Below, one piece after another: positions 54,465 to 63,037 of a stretch of 64,000 nucleotides of DNA. Location: NCBI RefSeq assembly GCF_017939745.1, contig NZ_JAGKQQ010000001.1, positions 186,001-250,000 on the forward strand, written 5' to 3'. Every line of letters begins with the position of its first letter. Position 1 is the stretch's first letter. The notes beneath the pieces are model-generated. The model had not been told where the DNA came from, did no database searches, and worked only from the letters and a program-made list of their open reading frames with translations. Origin of the DNA: Gemmata palustris (GTDB taxonomy: Bacteria > Planctomycetota > Planctomycetia > Gemmatales > Gemmataceae). Made by a program: the position numbers and the translations under genes.

Positions 54465-54508
54465 TGGCTAACGGCCCATCATTCCGAACGGGACCGAAGG
54501 GGCGCCGG

Positions 54509-55069
54509 TTAGTCGCGCACGTTGCCCAGCGACGAGCGGAACCGGTCCACCGACGACCGCACCTCGGCCGTCCCCTCTTCGCCCGACGCCCAGCCGAGGG
54601 GCTCGACCGACACGCCCTCGAGCTGCTTGTAGGTCGTGAAGAAGAACTCGACCTCGCGGACGAAGTGAACGGGTACGTCTTCGAGCTTCTTGATGTGCGC
54701 GAACAGCGGGTCCTTGTGCGGGACCGCGAGCACCTTGAAGTCGTTGAACCCCTTGTCCTTCATTCGGAAGATGCCGACCACGCGGGCCTCAATGAGGCAC
54801 CCCGAGAACGTCGCCTCGTTCACCATGACGAGCGCGTCGAGCGGGTCGCCGTCCTCCGCGAGCGTCTGCGGGATGAACCCGTAGTCCCCGGGGTACACGG
54901 CGGAACTGTAGAGGTAGCGGTCGAGCTTGATGAGCCCGGTCACCTTGTCCACCTCGAACTTGTTGCGCTTGCCCTTCGGGATCTCGACGATCACGTTCAC
55001 CACTGCGGCCTCGCCGGTGCCGGGCGGGATCATCATGTAGTCGCGGATGTAGTCGCGCCGAGCGAACAT
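54509..55069 (-). CDS. ppa: Inorganic pyrophosphatase, family I
   Basis: 186 residues from ATG 55069 (AAGGA upstream). Family I signature D-G-D-P-L-D-A-L-V and V-Y-P-G-D-Y-G-F-I-P are intact, giving the metal-binding Asp set; Lys/Glu at V-E-I-P-K-G-K-R-N-K-F-E is the usual start of the core. It hydrolyses PPi to phosphate in the cytoplasm. The C-terminus (~25 residues; E-E-G-T-A-E-V) is slightly longer than E. coli Ppa. It is monocistronic by its terminator and the diverging gene upstream. A PPi-type phosphofructokinase nearby draws on the same metabolite, a possible metabolic link. Confidence 0.93.
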   Translation of the reverse strand: MFARRDYIRDYMMIPPGTGEAAVVNVIVEIPKGKRNKFEVDKVTGLIKLDRYLYSSAVYPGDYGFIPQTLAEDGDPLDALVMVNEATFSGCLIEARVVGIFRMKDKGFNDFKVLAVPHKDPLFAHIKKLEDVPVHFVREVEFFFTTYKQLEGVSVEPLGWASGEEGTAEVRSSVDRFRSSLGNVRD

Positions 55070-55196
55070 GCGTCGTTCCTTCTTTGGTTCCGGAGTTCTC
55101 GCCGTAGGGATATAGAGTAAGCGCCCGCGGGCCGAAAGGCAGGTGTACCGCAGCCGCGAGCGCGGTACACTCGCGGCACCCTTCGGAGGATTCCCG

Positions 55197-56201
55197 ATGC
55201 GCCGGATGTTCGTCCCTCTCGTGTCACTGGCGTTTTTCGTGCCGGGGGCGGCAGCGGCCGAACCGCCGCACATCGTTCTGAAAAACGAAAACTTGAAGTT
55301 CACACTGTACGAAGCGGACGCGAAGCGGGGGTTCTACCGCGGAACGCGGTTCGACCACGCCGGGGTGTTCGGCCACGTCGAATTCGCGGGGCACAAGATT
55401 TTCGGCCCCTGGAAGGACTCGCACGACCCGACCAATCACGACGATATTGTCGGTCCGTGCGACGAGTTCGGCATCGAGAAGGGGCTCGGCTACGACGACG
55501 CAAAGGTCGGCGAGACGTTCCTCAAAATCGGGGTGGGGGAACTGGAGAAGCCCCAAGAGGCGCAATACAGTTTCGCAAACAAGTACAAGATCGTGAAGCC
55601 GCTCGAGTGGAAACGAAGCGAACCCGTTGTGGACGGGCTATTGGTGCAGAAGTGGACGACGGAGCAGAAGGCCAACGGTTACGGGTACCGCTTTTCCAAA
55701 ACGCTGTTCGTTGCCGACAAGAAGGGAACGGTGATTACCTCGGAATACACACTCGAGAACACCGGCGAGAAGCGGATCACGACCGATTTCTACAACCACA
55801 ATTTCTTCAACGTGGACGGCGACGCGGTCGGACCGAACTACTCGTTCGCGTTCCCGTGGGAACCGAAGGCAAAGGAACTCAAGGGCAAGTTCGCCGATCT
55901 GGTGGAACTGAAGAATAAGGAGTTCCGCTTCAAGGGTAAGATCCCGAACGCGGACTTCGTGATGGCGGGCCTCACCGGGTTCGACCCACAAGCGAAAGCC
56001 GACCGCCAGTTTGAAATGCGCCACGAGTCGAGCGGTGTCACTGTCACGGTCGGGCACAGCTATCCGTTCGCCAAACTTAATGTGTGGGGCATCGTCACAA
56101 CCATCTGCCCGGAACCGTACATGGCGATCGACCTGAAGCCGGGCGAGCAGACGAAGTGGAGTATTGCTTACACGTTCACGCACGAGGGACCGAAGAAGTA
56201 G
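55197..56201 (+). CDS. Exported protein, possible galactose-mutarotase-like fold
   Basis: 334 residues from ATG 55197 (GGAGGA 5-7 nt upstream), with a signal peptide cut near A-A-A-A-E (about residue 20). The mature part is beta-rich: F-T-L-Y-E-A-D-A-K-R-G-F-Y-R-G-T-R-F-D-H-A-G opens it, then Y-T-L-E-N-T-G-E-K-R-I-T-T-D-F-Y-N-H-N-F-F, a pattern reminiscent of aldose-1-epimerase-like proteins (T-L-x-N-T-G and a His pair). No catalytic assignment can be made. It would act in the periplasm or outside. Single gene. Confidence 0.6.
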   Translation: MRRMFVPLVSLAFFVPGAAAAEPPHIVLKNENLKFTLYEADAKRGFYRGTRFDHAGVFGHVEFAGHKIFGPWKDSHDPTNHDDIVGPCDEFGIEKGLGYDDAKVGETFLKIGVGELEKPQEAQYSFANKYKIVKPLEWKRSEPVVDGLLVQKWTTEQKANGYGYRFSKTLFVADKKGTVITSEYTLENTGEKRITTDFYNHNFFNVDGDAVGPNYSFAFPWEPKAKELKGKFADLVELKNKEFRFKGKIPNADFVMAGLTGFDPQAKADRQFEMRHESSGVTVTVGHSYPFAKLNVWGIVTTICPEPYMAIDLKPGEQTKWSIAYTFTHEGPKK

Positions 56202-56368
56202 CTTCGTAGTGTGCCCGACGCCCACACGCGAGTCCCGTTTGGGCGGTTGACAGAACCGGGGGAGCTGGTCAGAATATGCGGTACTCGCAGTGATCTGATC
56301 GGGTGCTGGGTCGATCGACACCTCGCCCGACCCGCCGAACTTCTGGGCCGACCATAGGGAGAGCGCAG

Positions 56369-57103
56369 ATGGGTATTGGACCGGCGATGCAGCAGTGCCC
56401 ATCATGTCAGAAGCGGCTCCGCGTGCCGTCGTCGGCGGCCGGGAAGCGGGTCCGCTGCCCGTCGTGTCGGGCGGACTTCTCGGTGTCGGCTGAGATCCCG
56501 GCTGCACTTCCGGTACCAATCCGGCTCCCGGTTCCACCGGCCGAGAACGATCCGTTCGATTTCTACGCGGCAGACGACCGGCCCGCTCCGAAGTGGGTGA
56601 ACGCGGCCCCGGCGTACTTCACAGCCGTTGAACCGCGGGTCTGGACCACGAACCGGATGTACCGGGTGTACGTCGCCGGGGACGAACTCGTCGGCGTGTG
56701 GATCGGGAAGGGAAACGATCTGGCCTTAGCGGTCGGGGCCGGAGGAGGACTGATCGGCGGGCTGATTGGTGGGGTGATCGCGGCCAAGAACGCGGCCAAG
56801 AACAAGCGCCGGCAGGACGAACTGGAATCCAGGCCACTGGAAGAGATCCGAGACACCCACCCGCACAACTTTGCTATTACCGCCGGGGACGTTGATGACG
56901 CGGAGGTGGTCCGGCCCTCGTTCTGGTTCCGGCTCAATCACGCTCAGGTCCCACAATTTGGTTTGCTCCGATTGAACGCAGCGGGCGAGCGGCGAACTCT
57001 AGCAATTGCCACGGCCAAAGATCTGGAACAGGCGATTCACCCACTCAAAAAGCTGCTCGGGGACCGGTTGCGGGTCAAAGTGGATTACCGCCGGAGTCAG
57101 TGA
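56369..57103 (+). CDS. MJ0042-type zinc-ribbon protein with Gly-rich hydrophobic segment
   Basis: 244 residues from ATG 56369 (AGGGAG upstream). The N-terminal zinc ribbon is C-P-S-C-Q-K-R-L-R-V then R-C-P-S-C-R-A-D-F (MJ0042 type). A Gly-rich hydrophobic segment G-L-I-G-G-L-I-G-G-V-I (about residues 130-143) is followed by K/A-rich residues. The C-terminal part (I-R-D-T-H-P-H-N-F-A-I) has no known domain. A perfect TTGACA stands at 56247-56252 but a good -10 is not visible at 17 bp (CAGAAT). A 30-bp palindrome follows the gene. Confidence 0.7.
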   Translation: MGIGPAMQQCPSCQKRLRVPSSAAGKRVRCPSCRADFSVSAEIPAALPVPIRLPVPPAENDPFDFYAADDRPAPKWVNAAPAYFTAVEPRVWTTNRMYRVYVAGDELVGVWIGKGNDLALAVGAGGGLIGGLIGGVIAAKNAAKNKRRQDELESRPLEEIRDTHPHNFAITAGDVDDAEVVRPSFWFRLNHAQVPQFGLLRLNAAGERRTLAIATAKDLEQAIHPLKKLLGDRLRVKVDYRRSQ

Positions 57104-57132
57104 GGAGAACCGGCTCATTGTGACTCAAAACG

Positions 57133-57162
57133 CGAACGGCCGGGCACGTGCCCGGCCGTTCG
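57133..57162. terminator. 30-bp perfect palindrome between converging genes
   Basis: 15-nt arms meet with no spacer (CGAACGGCCGGGCAC then its reverse complement). CTTTACTT follows on the plus strand and GTTTTGAG on the minus strand, so it can act as a two-way terminator for the zinc-ribbon and hsp20 genes, which converge here. Confidence 0.8.
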
Positions 57163-57178
57163 ACTTTACTTCCGCTGA

Positions 57179-57619
57179 TTACTCGGCTTTGATTGGCACG
57201 GTCCGGGCTTTGACGGCGGCGACCTTCGGCAGCGTGACTTTCAGGACGCCGTTGACGTAGCTCGCTTCAACCTTCTCGGCATCGACCAGAGTCGACAGGC
57301 CGAGGACGCGGGCAAACTTACCGGCGGCCCGTTCGCGTCGGAGCCACGTCGTGCCTTCGACTTCGGTCGGGGCCGCGCGTTCAGCGCGGATCGCGAGTTG
57401 GTCGCCACCAGTCACGGTGACTTCCAGTGTCGCACGGTCGACGCCGGGCAGGTCGCCTTCAACGAACACGGCGTTTTCGTCCTGCCACACGTTGATCGGG
57501 AAGGTCGCGGCGGGCGCGTCTTGCCCGGCGAGCCGGGTGCAGAGCGCGGCGAACTCGTCGCCCGCGGCGGTCATCTCGTGCAGGAAAACTCCCAGCGGGT
57601 TGCGGCGGTTGCGGGTCAT
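57179..57619 (-). CDS. Small heat-shock protein, Hsp20/alpha-crystallin family
   Basis: 146 residues. Alpha-crystallin domain about residues 40-135: F-P-I-N-V-W-Q-D-E-N-A-V-F-V-E-G-D-L-P-G-V opens it and A-S-Y-V-N-G-V-L-K-V-T-L-P-K closes it (the A-x-x-x-N-G-V-L box). The N-terminus holds R-N-P-L-G-V-F-L-H-E-M. A C-terminal I-x-I-like motif appears as V-P-I. It prevents aggregation of unfolded proteins in the cytoplasm. GAGGA lies 6 nt before ATG 57619. The upstream 263 bp contain two short inverted repeats that may be regulatory. Confidence 0.93.
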   Translation of the reverse strand: MTRNRRNPLGVFLHEMTAAGDEFAALCTRLAGQDAPAATFPINVWQDENAVFVEGDLPGVDRATLEVTVTGGDQLAIRAERAAPTEVEGTTWLRRERAAGKFARVLGLSTLVDAEKVEASYVNGVLKVTLPKVAAVKARTVPIKAE

Positions 57620-57672
57620 GGTCGGTCCTCGAGATTAAGTGGTTAAGGGCCTCGCGGTGCGTGTTCCCAAGA

Positions 57673-57717
57673 GCACTAGTTTCGAGTGCGGCACACGGGA
57701 AAGGATTCGGTCCTTTC
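57673..57717 (-). promoter_or_regulatory. Two small hairpins upstream of hsp20
   Basis: GCACT-N7-AGTGC at 57673-57689 and AAAGGA-N5-TCCTTT at about 57701-57717, 54 and 82 bp before the start codon. The first has half-sites of the CIRCE operator (GCACTC...GAGTGC) but a much shorter spacer. They may be operators or elements of the 5' leader. Confidence 0.3.
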
Positions 57718-57882
57718 TCCGCGAGGCAGCGAAAACCTAATATTCAATCCGCGTGCCAATTCACTCCGTCGCTAGGAACGGGACGGGCTGACGCGACGGA
57801 ATCGCAGAAAAATCGAAGAGATACAGCGACGAGAGCACTTGCGCGAGACGCAAGTAGCCGGCGCGCACTAACTGTCAAGTTG

Positions 57883-58647
57883 TCAGTTCGGCTGGCCCGG
57901 CGCGACCGGAAGGGCAATGGTGAAATTCGTTCCGCGCCCCGGCTCGCTCTGTACGTCAATAGTCCCGCCGTGGGCGGCGACGATTTTGCGCGTGGTGGCG
58001 AGCCCGAGGCCGTTCCCGTCGGGTTTCGTGGTGTGGAACGGCCGAAACAGCTTCGCAATTGATCGGGGATCGATGCCGACGCCCGTGTCGATCACGTGCA
58101 GGAGTACCCGCGCGCCGTCCGCGCGCCCGATGAGCGTGAGCGTGCCCCCATCGGGCATCGCCTGTTCCGCGTTCAGCATGAGGTTCAGGAGCGCCTGCTC
58201 GAAGAGGTCGCAGTCGAGGCACACGAGCGGCAGGTCGGGGTCCGAGAACCACTTGATCTCGACCCCGCGCGGCACCGCGGTCGGGCCGAGGAAGTCGATC
58301 ATGCGCGACACGACCGTTTCGAGCGCGACGGGGCGCGCGTGCAACTCGCGCAGGTGCGCGAACCGGAGGAAGTCGTTTGACAGATCGAGGAGCTTACGGC
58401 ACTCGCCCGAGAGCCGCGACACGCGGTCGAGCGCGCGGCGCTCGCGCGGGGTCTCGGCGGCCTCGAAGTCCTCGGCGAGCAGTTGCAAGTTCAGCGAGAG
58501 CGTGCCGATGTGGTTCTTGACTTCGTGGATGAACCCGGCCGCGAGTTCCGCGATCTCGCCTGCGCGCGGGCCGGCTCCCGGCGCGGGGTCGGGACACGTG
58601 TTCTCGCACGGAGCGCCGGGGGCGTCGAGGACCGCGGGATCGTTCAT
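57883..58647 (-). CDS. Cytoplasmic sensor histidine kinase
   Basis: 254 residues from ATG 58647, with no transmembrane helix and no sensory domain. HisKA-like dimerisation helix with the H-box F-I-H-E-V-K-N-H-I (about residue 47); HATPase_c with N-box L-M-L-N-A-E-Q-A, G1 D-T-G-V-G-I, F-box R-P-F-H-T-T-K and G2 G-N-G-L-G-L-A. The short N-terminus (about 35 residues) is Pro/Cys-rich. No response regulator is adjacent, so it is an orphan; related NtrB-like soluble kinases respond to protein partners. It is 158 bp from the diverging pfp gene. Confidence 0.88.
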   Translation of the reverse strand: MNDPAVLDAPGAPCENTCPDPAPGAGPRAGEIAELAAGFIHEVKNHIGTLSLNLQLLAEDFEAAETPRERRALDRVSRLSGECRKLLDLSNDFLRFAHLRELHARPVALETVVSRMIDFLGPTAVPRGVEIKWFSDPDLPLVCLDCDLFEQALLNLMLNAEQAMPDGGTLTLIGRADGARVLLHVIDTGVGIDPRSIAKLFRPFHTTKPDGNGLGLATTRKIVAAHGGTIDVQSEPGRGTNFTIALPVAPGQPN

Positions 58648-58804
58648 GGCGGGGCCTCCTCTGCTCACCTAATCTACGCACCCGGGGGCACCGGGGCGCC
58701 CTTGAAAACGCCCCGCGGATTCCAATCCTATTCCGTGTCGGCCCGGCCTCTCTTTGTCCCCTGTACTCCGGGCCATTTCGGTCTCCACAACTTGGACCCC
58801 CATC

Positions 58805-60091
58805 ATGGCGGATTCCACTCGCGGCAAGCTCGGTATCGTGGTCGGCGGCGGCCCGGCGCCCGGCATCAACGGCGTAATCAGTTCGGTCACGATCGAGGCC
58901 ATCAACCGCGGGCTCGAGGTCGTCGGCATCCGCGACGGGTTCAAGAACCTGGCGGCCGGCGATGTATCCCAGGTGCGCCCGCTCACGATCCCGGACGTGG
59001 CGCCCTACTACCAGCGCGGCGGCGCGCTGCTCGGCACGAGCCGCACCAACCCGGCGAAGAACCCGGACCACATGGCCGCCGTGCTCGACGGGCTGAACAA
59101 GCTCGGCATCAAGTACCTGGTCACCATCGGCGGCGACGACACCGCGTACAGCGGGTCGCAGGTGTACGCCCACGCGAAGGGCGCGATCAAGGTCGCGCAC
59201 GTGCCCAAGACGATCGACAACGATTTGCCGCTGCCCCCGGGCATCCCCACGTTCGGGTTCGAGACCGCCCGGCACTATGGTGTGCAGGTCGCGCGGAACC
59301 TGCACGAGGACGCCAAGACCACCACGCGCTGGTACATCCTGGTGAGCATGGGCCGCGCCGCGGGGCACCTGGCGCTCGGCATCGGTAAGGCGTCGGCCGC
59401 CACCGTCACGCTGATCGCGGAAGAACTGAAGGGCAAGGACGTTTCGCTCGAACTCATCTGCGACGTGGTCATCGGCTCGATGATTAAGCGTAAGGCGCAG
59501 GGCAAGAGCTACGGCGTCGCGGTGCTGGCCGAGGGGCTCCTGGAGGAGATCGGCGAGGACCGCCTGCGGCAGATGATGGAGAAGAACCCGGGCAAGTTCG
59601 GGAACATCGAGCTCGATGCGTTCGGGCACCTGCGGTTGGGCGAGATCGAGTTCGGGCGGATGATCCGCACCACGATCGCGAGCCGGCTCAAGGACCTGGG
59701 CCTGAAGTTCGACATGGTGGACAAGGACCTGGGCTACGAACTGCGGTGCGCCGACCCGATCCCGTTCGACGCCGAGTACACCCGCAACCTCGGGTACGGG
59801 GCGGTGAAGTTCCTGCTGTCGCCGGCCGCGGAGAAGAACGGCGTGGTCATCACGTTCGTGGGCGGGAACATGGTCCCGTGCCCGTTCCAGGAGATGATCG
59901 ACCCGGCCACGAAGAAGATGCGGGCGCGGCTCGTGGACATCAGCGGCGAGAACTACGAGGTCGCCCGGCGCTACATGATCCGCCTGGAACAGAGCGACTT
60001 CGACGACGCGAGCCGCATCGAGCGCCTCGCGGCCGTGGTGAAACTGACTCCGGCCGAATTCCGCGAACGCTTCGGCTACTTGGTGAAGTGA
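58805..60091 (+). CDS. pfp: 6-phosphofructokinase, probably PPi-dependent
   Basis: 428 residues from ATG 58805. Phosphorylates fructose-6-phosphate (or the reverse) in glycolysis. Visible motifs: G-G-G-P-A-P-G-I-N at the start, G-G-D-D-T (phosphate-donor loop), P-K-T-I-D-N-D (sugar site), and M-G-R-A-A-G-H-L-A. In ATP-PFK the donor loop is G-G-D-G and the sugar motif P-G-T; Asp and Lys at these positions, as here, are the accepted marks of PPi-dependent enzymes. The length (longer than the 320 residues of E. coli PfkA) also fits. ppa, which competes for PPi, lies 4 kb away. Confidence 0.9.
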   Translation: MADSTRGKLGIVVGGGPAPGINGVISSVTIEAINRGLEVVGIRDGFKNLAAGDVSQVRPLTIPDVAPYYQRGGALLGTSRTNPAKNPDHMAAVLDGLNKLGIKYLVTIGGDDTAYSGSQVYAHAKGAIKVAHVPKTIDNDLPLPPGIPTFGFETARHYGVQVARNLHEDAKTTTRWYILVSMGRAAGHLALGIGKASAATVTLIAEELKGKDVSLELICDVVIGSMIKRKAQGKSYGVAVLAEGLLEEIGEDRLRQMMEKNPGKFGNIELDAFGHLRLGEIEFGRMIRTTIASRLKDLGLKFDMVDKDLGYELRCADPIPFDAEYTRNLGYGAVKFLLSPAAEKNGVVITFVGGNMVPCPFQEMIDPATKKMRARLVDISGENYEVARRYMIRLEQSDFDDASRIERLAAVVKLTPAEFRERFGYLVK

Positions 60092-60140
60092 CACATCGGG
60101 CGCCCGCCGCCCGCACGGGCGGCGGGTGTCGACAAATACC

Positions 60141-60185
60141 AACAGCCGGGGAGCAAACAGCACATCTGTCTGCTCCCCGGCTGTT
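60141..60185. terminator. Strong bidirectional hairpin between pfp and lspA
   Basis: 15-bp perfect stem (60141-60155 with 60171-60185) and a 15-nt loop between two converging genes, about 50 bp after each stop. The plus strand then reads AGCGTAAAAG, so there is no long T-run, but the pairing is strong. Confidence 0.75.
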
Positions 60186-60234
60186 AGCGTAAAAGTGCGG
60201 GTTCCACTGTCGCCCTTGCGGGCGGGGTCACCTG

Positions 60235-60885
60235 TTAGGCTTTTGGAGCCTCGACGACTACGGGTGTGGTACCTTCACTTGGCACAGGTGCCGGGGCCGC
60301 AGCTTCCGGTGCGGGCGAAACGAATACGGCCTGCACTAGCAGGAGCGCGGCGCCGACGACGAGGCAACAGTCGGCCACGTTGAACACCGGCCACTCGATG
60401 CGGTAGAAGTAGAGGAAGTCCCGCACTCCGCCGAACACGAGGCGGTCGTACAGGTTCCCAACAGTGCCGCCCAGAATCAGCCCCAGCGCGACCATCAGGC
60501 CCCGCTCGCGCGCCGTGTGCCGGCGCGTGCCCCACACGACGATCGAGATCGCCGCCGCGACGCTCACGATCGCGAAGAACCCGTTCGCGTTCCCCTTCTG
60601 GCCCTGACCCAATCCGAACAGCGCGCCGTGGTTCACGCGCGGCATGATCGGTGCGCTCCACGTTTGCAGCCCGGAGAACCCGCAGTCGCACAGCGGCGCG
60701 TCGGGGTCGAACTGGGCAATGAACTTGAACCACCCCGGCACCACGTCGTGCTCGTTACCGATGCCGGCGGTCAGAGCGCCGTCCCGGTAGAGCCACTTGA
60801 ACACCCCGTACTTGCTCGCCTGGTCCGCGCTCAGCCCGAGTACGGCCAACGTGACGAGCAGCCAGCGGTACGTGCGGTCGGCCAT
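60235..60885 (-). CDS. lspA: Lipoprotein signal peptidase (signal peptidase II)
   Basis: 216 residues from ATG 60885. Cleaves the signal of prolipoproteins in the cytoplasmic membrane. Catalytic Asp motifs: G-N-L-Y-D-R-L and F-N-V-A-D-C; the start L-S-A-D-Q-A-S-K-Y is typical for helix 1. The loop after helix 1 is about 25 residues longer than in E. coli and holds C-D-C and W-S-A-P; the usual N-T-G-A becomes N-H-G-A. A Pro/Ala/Thr-rich cytoplasmic tail of ~30 residues is extra. It serves the many lipoproteins of this genome, several of which are in this window. Confidence 0.92.
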   Translation of the reverse strand: MADRTYRWLLVTLAVLGLSADQASKYGVFKWLYRDGALTAGIGNEHDVVPGWFKFIAQFDPDAPLCDCGFSGLQTWSAPIMPRVNHGALFGLGQGQKGNANGFFAIVSVAAAISIVVWGTRRHTARERGLMVALGLILGGTVGNLYDRLVFGGVRDFLYFYRIEWPVFNVADCCLVVGAALLLVQAVFVSPAPEAAAPAPVPSEGTTPVVVEAPKA

Positions 60886-61141
60886 GAGAACTTCCGTCCG
60901 GGCAGTGTTTGATCGTTGACGGTCCAAATCTAACGATACGCCCGTTCTTCGGAGCCGTCAAGAATCGCGAATGGGCCGGAGGAACCGCTATACCCGCTCG
61001 CACCGTTAGACTCAACACGGATCGCGGGTGGCCCGGGCCGCGGGTGGCCTTGACCGGCCGGGGGCGCGCGGGAATGATGCGCTGGGTGTAATTCTTACGC
61101 GCGAGCCGCCCGCCCGCCCGGTGCCGAGGAGGATGTGTTCA

Positions 61142-62557
61142 ATGAGGCTCGCCGGTACCGGGTTGATCGTCGCCGCGATACTGGCCCTCGCCGGGTGCAA
61201 GACCGCGGACAAATCGGGCGACAAGTCCCCGACCGGTCTCGGGGCCGGGCGCCTGAAGACCAAAGACGCGAACAAGGACGGTCGGGATACGAAGGGCGAT
61301 CTGGCCAAGAACACCCCCCCGACGTGGCTCGAGAACATGGACCGGTTGCCCGGCGCCGGCACCGGCGTGCCCAAATCCACCGGCTCCACGAACCCCAAAG
61401 ACCCGAACTTCGACCCGCGGACCGCGGCCCAGGGCGCGCTGGGCGGGCGCGTCCTCGACCCCAACGGCAAACCGGCACCCAACGTCTACGTGCGCATCGA
61501 GCAACTCGGCGTACCCGCGAACCCGTTCGAGATCGGGGTCTACACGGACAACGGGGGCTACTTCCTCTCGAACAGTCTCCTCCCGGGGAAGAGCTACGAA
61601 GTCACGGCCTCGGCGAAACTGGACGGGAAGCCGCTGTCCGGGAGCGCACAGACCAAAGCACCCAACGCCACACTTTTGCTCCTCCTGCGCGACGATACCT
61701 TGGCCCCGGCCGGTACCTTCCCGCCCGAGCCGAAGCCGGCGGAGAAGGGGAGCGACTACATTCCGCCGATGGGCGGCACCTCGGCACCCGCGCAACCCAA
61801 ACCCTCGGGTGGAGCGTGGGGGCCGGCCGGCCCGACGACCGGGGTGCCGCCCGCGACGATTGGCGGGACCGGTGGCACGCCGCCCGTTAAGCCGCCCAGC
61901 GTGGCGCCTCCGAGCAGCGTAGTCCCGCAACCGGACGACCTGGTGCCCTCACCGAAGCCGGTGCGACCGGAATCCACCGCCGACGGTCCGAAAGACCCGT
62001 TCAAGCCGCCGGTCACGAATATTCCCAACCCGGAGGGACCGCCGCCGGTCCCGAAGTTGCCGAAGCTACCGCCGCCGATCAACCCGGTGGGCGGGAGCGG
62101 GTCTTCGATGGGCACGAACGGTGTGCGCGCGATCGACAAGTTCACGCTGCTCGACCCGATCGAGCGCATTTGGGACTCGGACTCGACCGACGCCGGCTCG
62201 CTCGTGCTGCTCGAGTTCATGACGGCTTCGTGCCAGCACTGCCCCAAGGTGATCCCGATCCTGAAGGATCTGCAGTCGCGCTACGGCGCGAACGGGCTCC
62301 AGGTGGTGGGGGTGCTGTGCGACGACCTGCCCCAGAAGGAGCGGGCCGCGGCCGCCGGGAAATACGCGCAAGACTACAACCTGAACTACGCGGTCTTCAT
62401 CGAGCCGGTGAAGGCGGGCAGTGTCCGTGACCGTTTGGGCGTGGAGCGCTACCCGACGGTGGTTCTGCTCAACTCGACTGGTAAGGTGTTGTGGAACGGG
62501 CACCCCGGCGAGACGGCTAAACTCGAAGCGGCCATCAAGCAAGGACTCTCGAAGTAG
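61142..62557 (+). CDS. Lipoprotein with regulatory-like beta domain and thioredoxin fold
   Basis: 471 residues. ATG 61142 is chosen because GAGGAGG ends 9 nt before it; another ATG at 61133 abuts that site. Lipobox L-A-L-A-G-C (Cys about 19). Order: charged linker; carboxypeptidase-regulatory-like beta sandwich (about 100-170; G-G-R-V-L-D-P-N-G-K-P-A-P-N-V-Y-V); a long Pro-rich linker (about 190-330); thioredoxin/TlpA-like domain (about 340-471) with redox motif T-A-S-C-Q-H-C-P-K. It should sit outside the cytoplasmic membrane and act on disulfides or as a reductant. C-Q-H-C differs from the usual W-C-x-x-C: no Trp precedes the motif. Confidence 0.83.
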   Translation: MRLAGTGLIVAAILALAGCKTADKSGDKSPTGLGAGRLKTKDANKDGRDTKGDLAKNTPPTWLENMDRLPGAGTGVPKSTGSTNPKDPNFDPRTAAQGALGGRVLDPNGKPAPNVYVRIEQLGVPANPFEIGVYTDNGGYFLSNSLLPGKSYEVTASAKLDGKPLSGSAQTKAPNATLLLLLRDDTLAPAGTFPPEPKPAEKGSDYIPPMGGTSAPAQPKPSGGAWGPAGPTTGVPPATIGGTGGTPPVKPPSVAPPSSVVPQPDDLVPSPKPVRPESTADGPKDPFKPPVTNIPNPEGPPPVPKLPKLPPPINPVGGSGSSMGTNGVRAIDKFTLLDPIERIWDSDSTDAGSLVLLEFMTASCQHCPKVIPILKDLQSRYGANGLQVVGVLCDDLPQKERAAAAGKYAQDYNLNYAVFIEPVKAGSVRDRLGVERYPTVVLLNSTGKVLWNGHPGETAKLEAAIKQGLSK

Positions 62558-62578
62558 AGTGGCAGGCGGGGCGCCCGG

Positions 62579-63037
62579 TCAATCCCGGCGCCCCCGTGTC
62601 GTGCCCGGCACTTCGGGCGGGAACCAGCCGCCCGGTTCGACTTCGAGCACCAACACCTTTTTGAATTCGGCGAAGTGCTCCAGCGCGTCGGCCAACGGCT
62701 GACTGTGCTCCAGTCCCTGTTGCCACACTATTCGCTCTATCGTTCCCAGCACCAAGTACTCTTTCCCGACCGCGGCCGGCGCGAGGCGCGACATGGAGTT
62801 GTTGATTTCCGCGTCGAGTTCGTTCTTGTGAGCCATAATCAGCTCGCACTTCGAGCAGTACCGGCACGTCTTACCGAGCGCGAGCGGACCGTACTCTGTG
62901 ATGTCGATCAAGAGAGGGAACTTCCGCATGTGCGTCAGTTTCTGGCACCGCGGGCACTTGCTCAGGCGCACGTCGGAGTACGGGTTCAGGATGAAGGAGT
63001 ACCGGGCGGGCCGGCCGCCGATTCGCTTTCGGGCCAC
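62579..63037 (-). CDS. Zinc-binding protein of unknown function
   Basis: 152 residues from GTG 63037, with AGAGGA about 7 nt upstream. Two Cys pairs, C-P-R-C (about 28-31) and C-R-Y-C-S-K-C (about 58-64), likely hold zinc. The rest is helical with V-L-G-T-I-E-R and a Pro-rich C-terminus. The first 52 bp overlap the 3' end of the TIGR02996 gene in another frame, so translation is probably coupled. I do not recognise the family; the Cys pattern suggests nucleic-acid or protein contacts. Confidence 0.6.
   Translation of the reverse strand: MARKRIGGRPARYSFILNPYSDVRLSKCPRCQKLTHMRKFPLLIDITEYGPLALGKTCRYCSKCELIMAHKNELDAEINNSMSRLAPAAVGKEYLVLGTIERIVWQQGLEHSQPLADALEHFAEFKKVLVLEVEPGGWFPPEVPGTTRGRRD

Larger units (their letters stand above)
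54197..54508. other. Regulatory intergenic region upstream of ohr
   Basis: 312 bp, noticeably AT-richer than the flanks. From ohr outwards: the ribosome site, two operator-like palindromes (54268-54282, 54306-54320), then the terminator of ppa at 54436-54464. On the minus strand a TTGCAA and a GTATAC at 54291-54296 lie between and over the palindromes, possible -35/-10 parts. No gene was seen. Confidence 0.5.

Noticed and set aside
57673-57689. CIRCE operator upstream of hsp20
   Set aside because: GCACT and AGTGC are present, but the spacer is too short for CIRCE (which needs nine bases between GCACTC and GAGTGC) and the outer TTA/TAA are missing.
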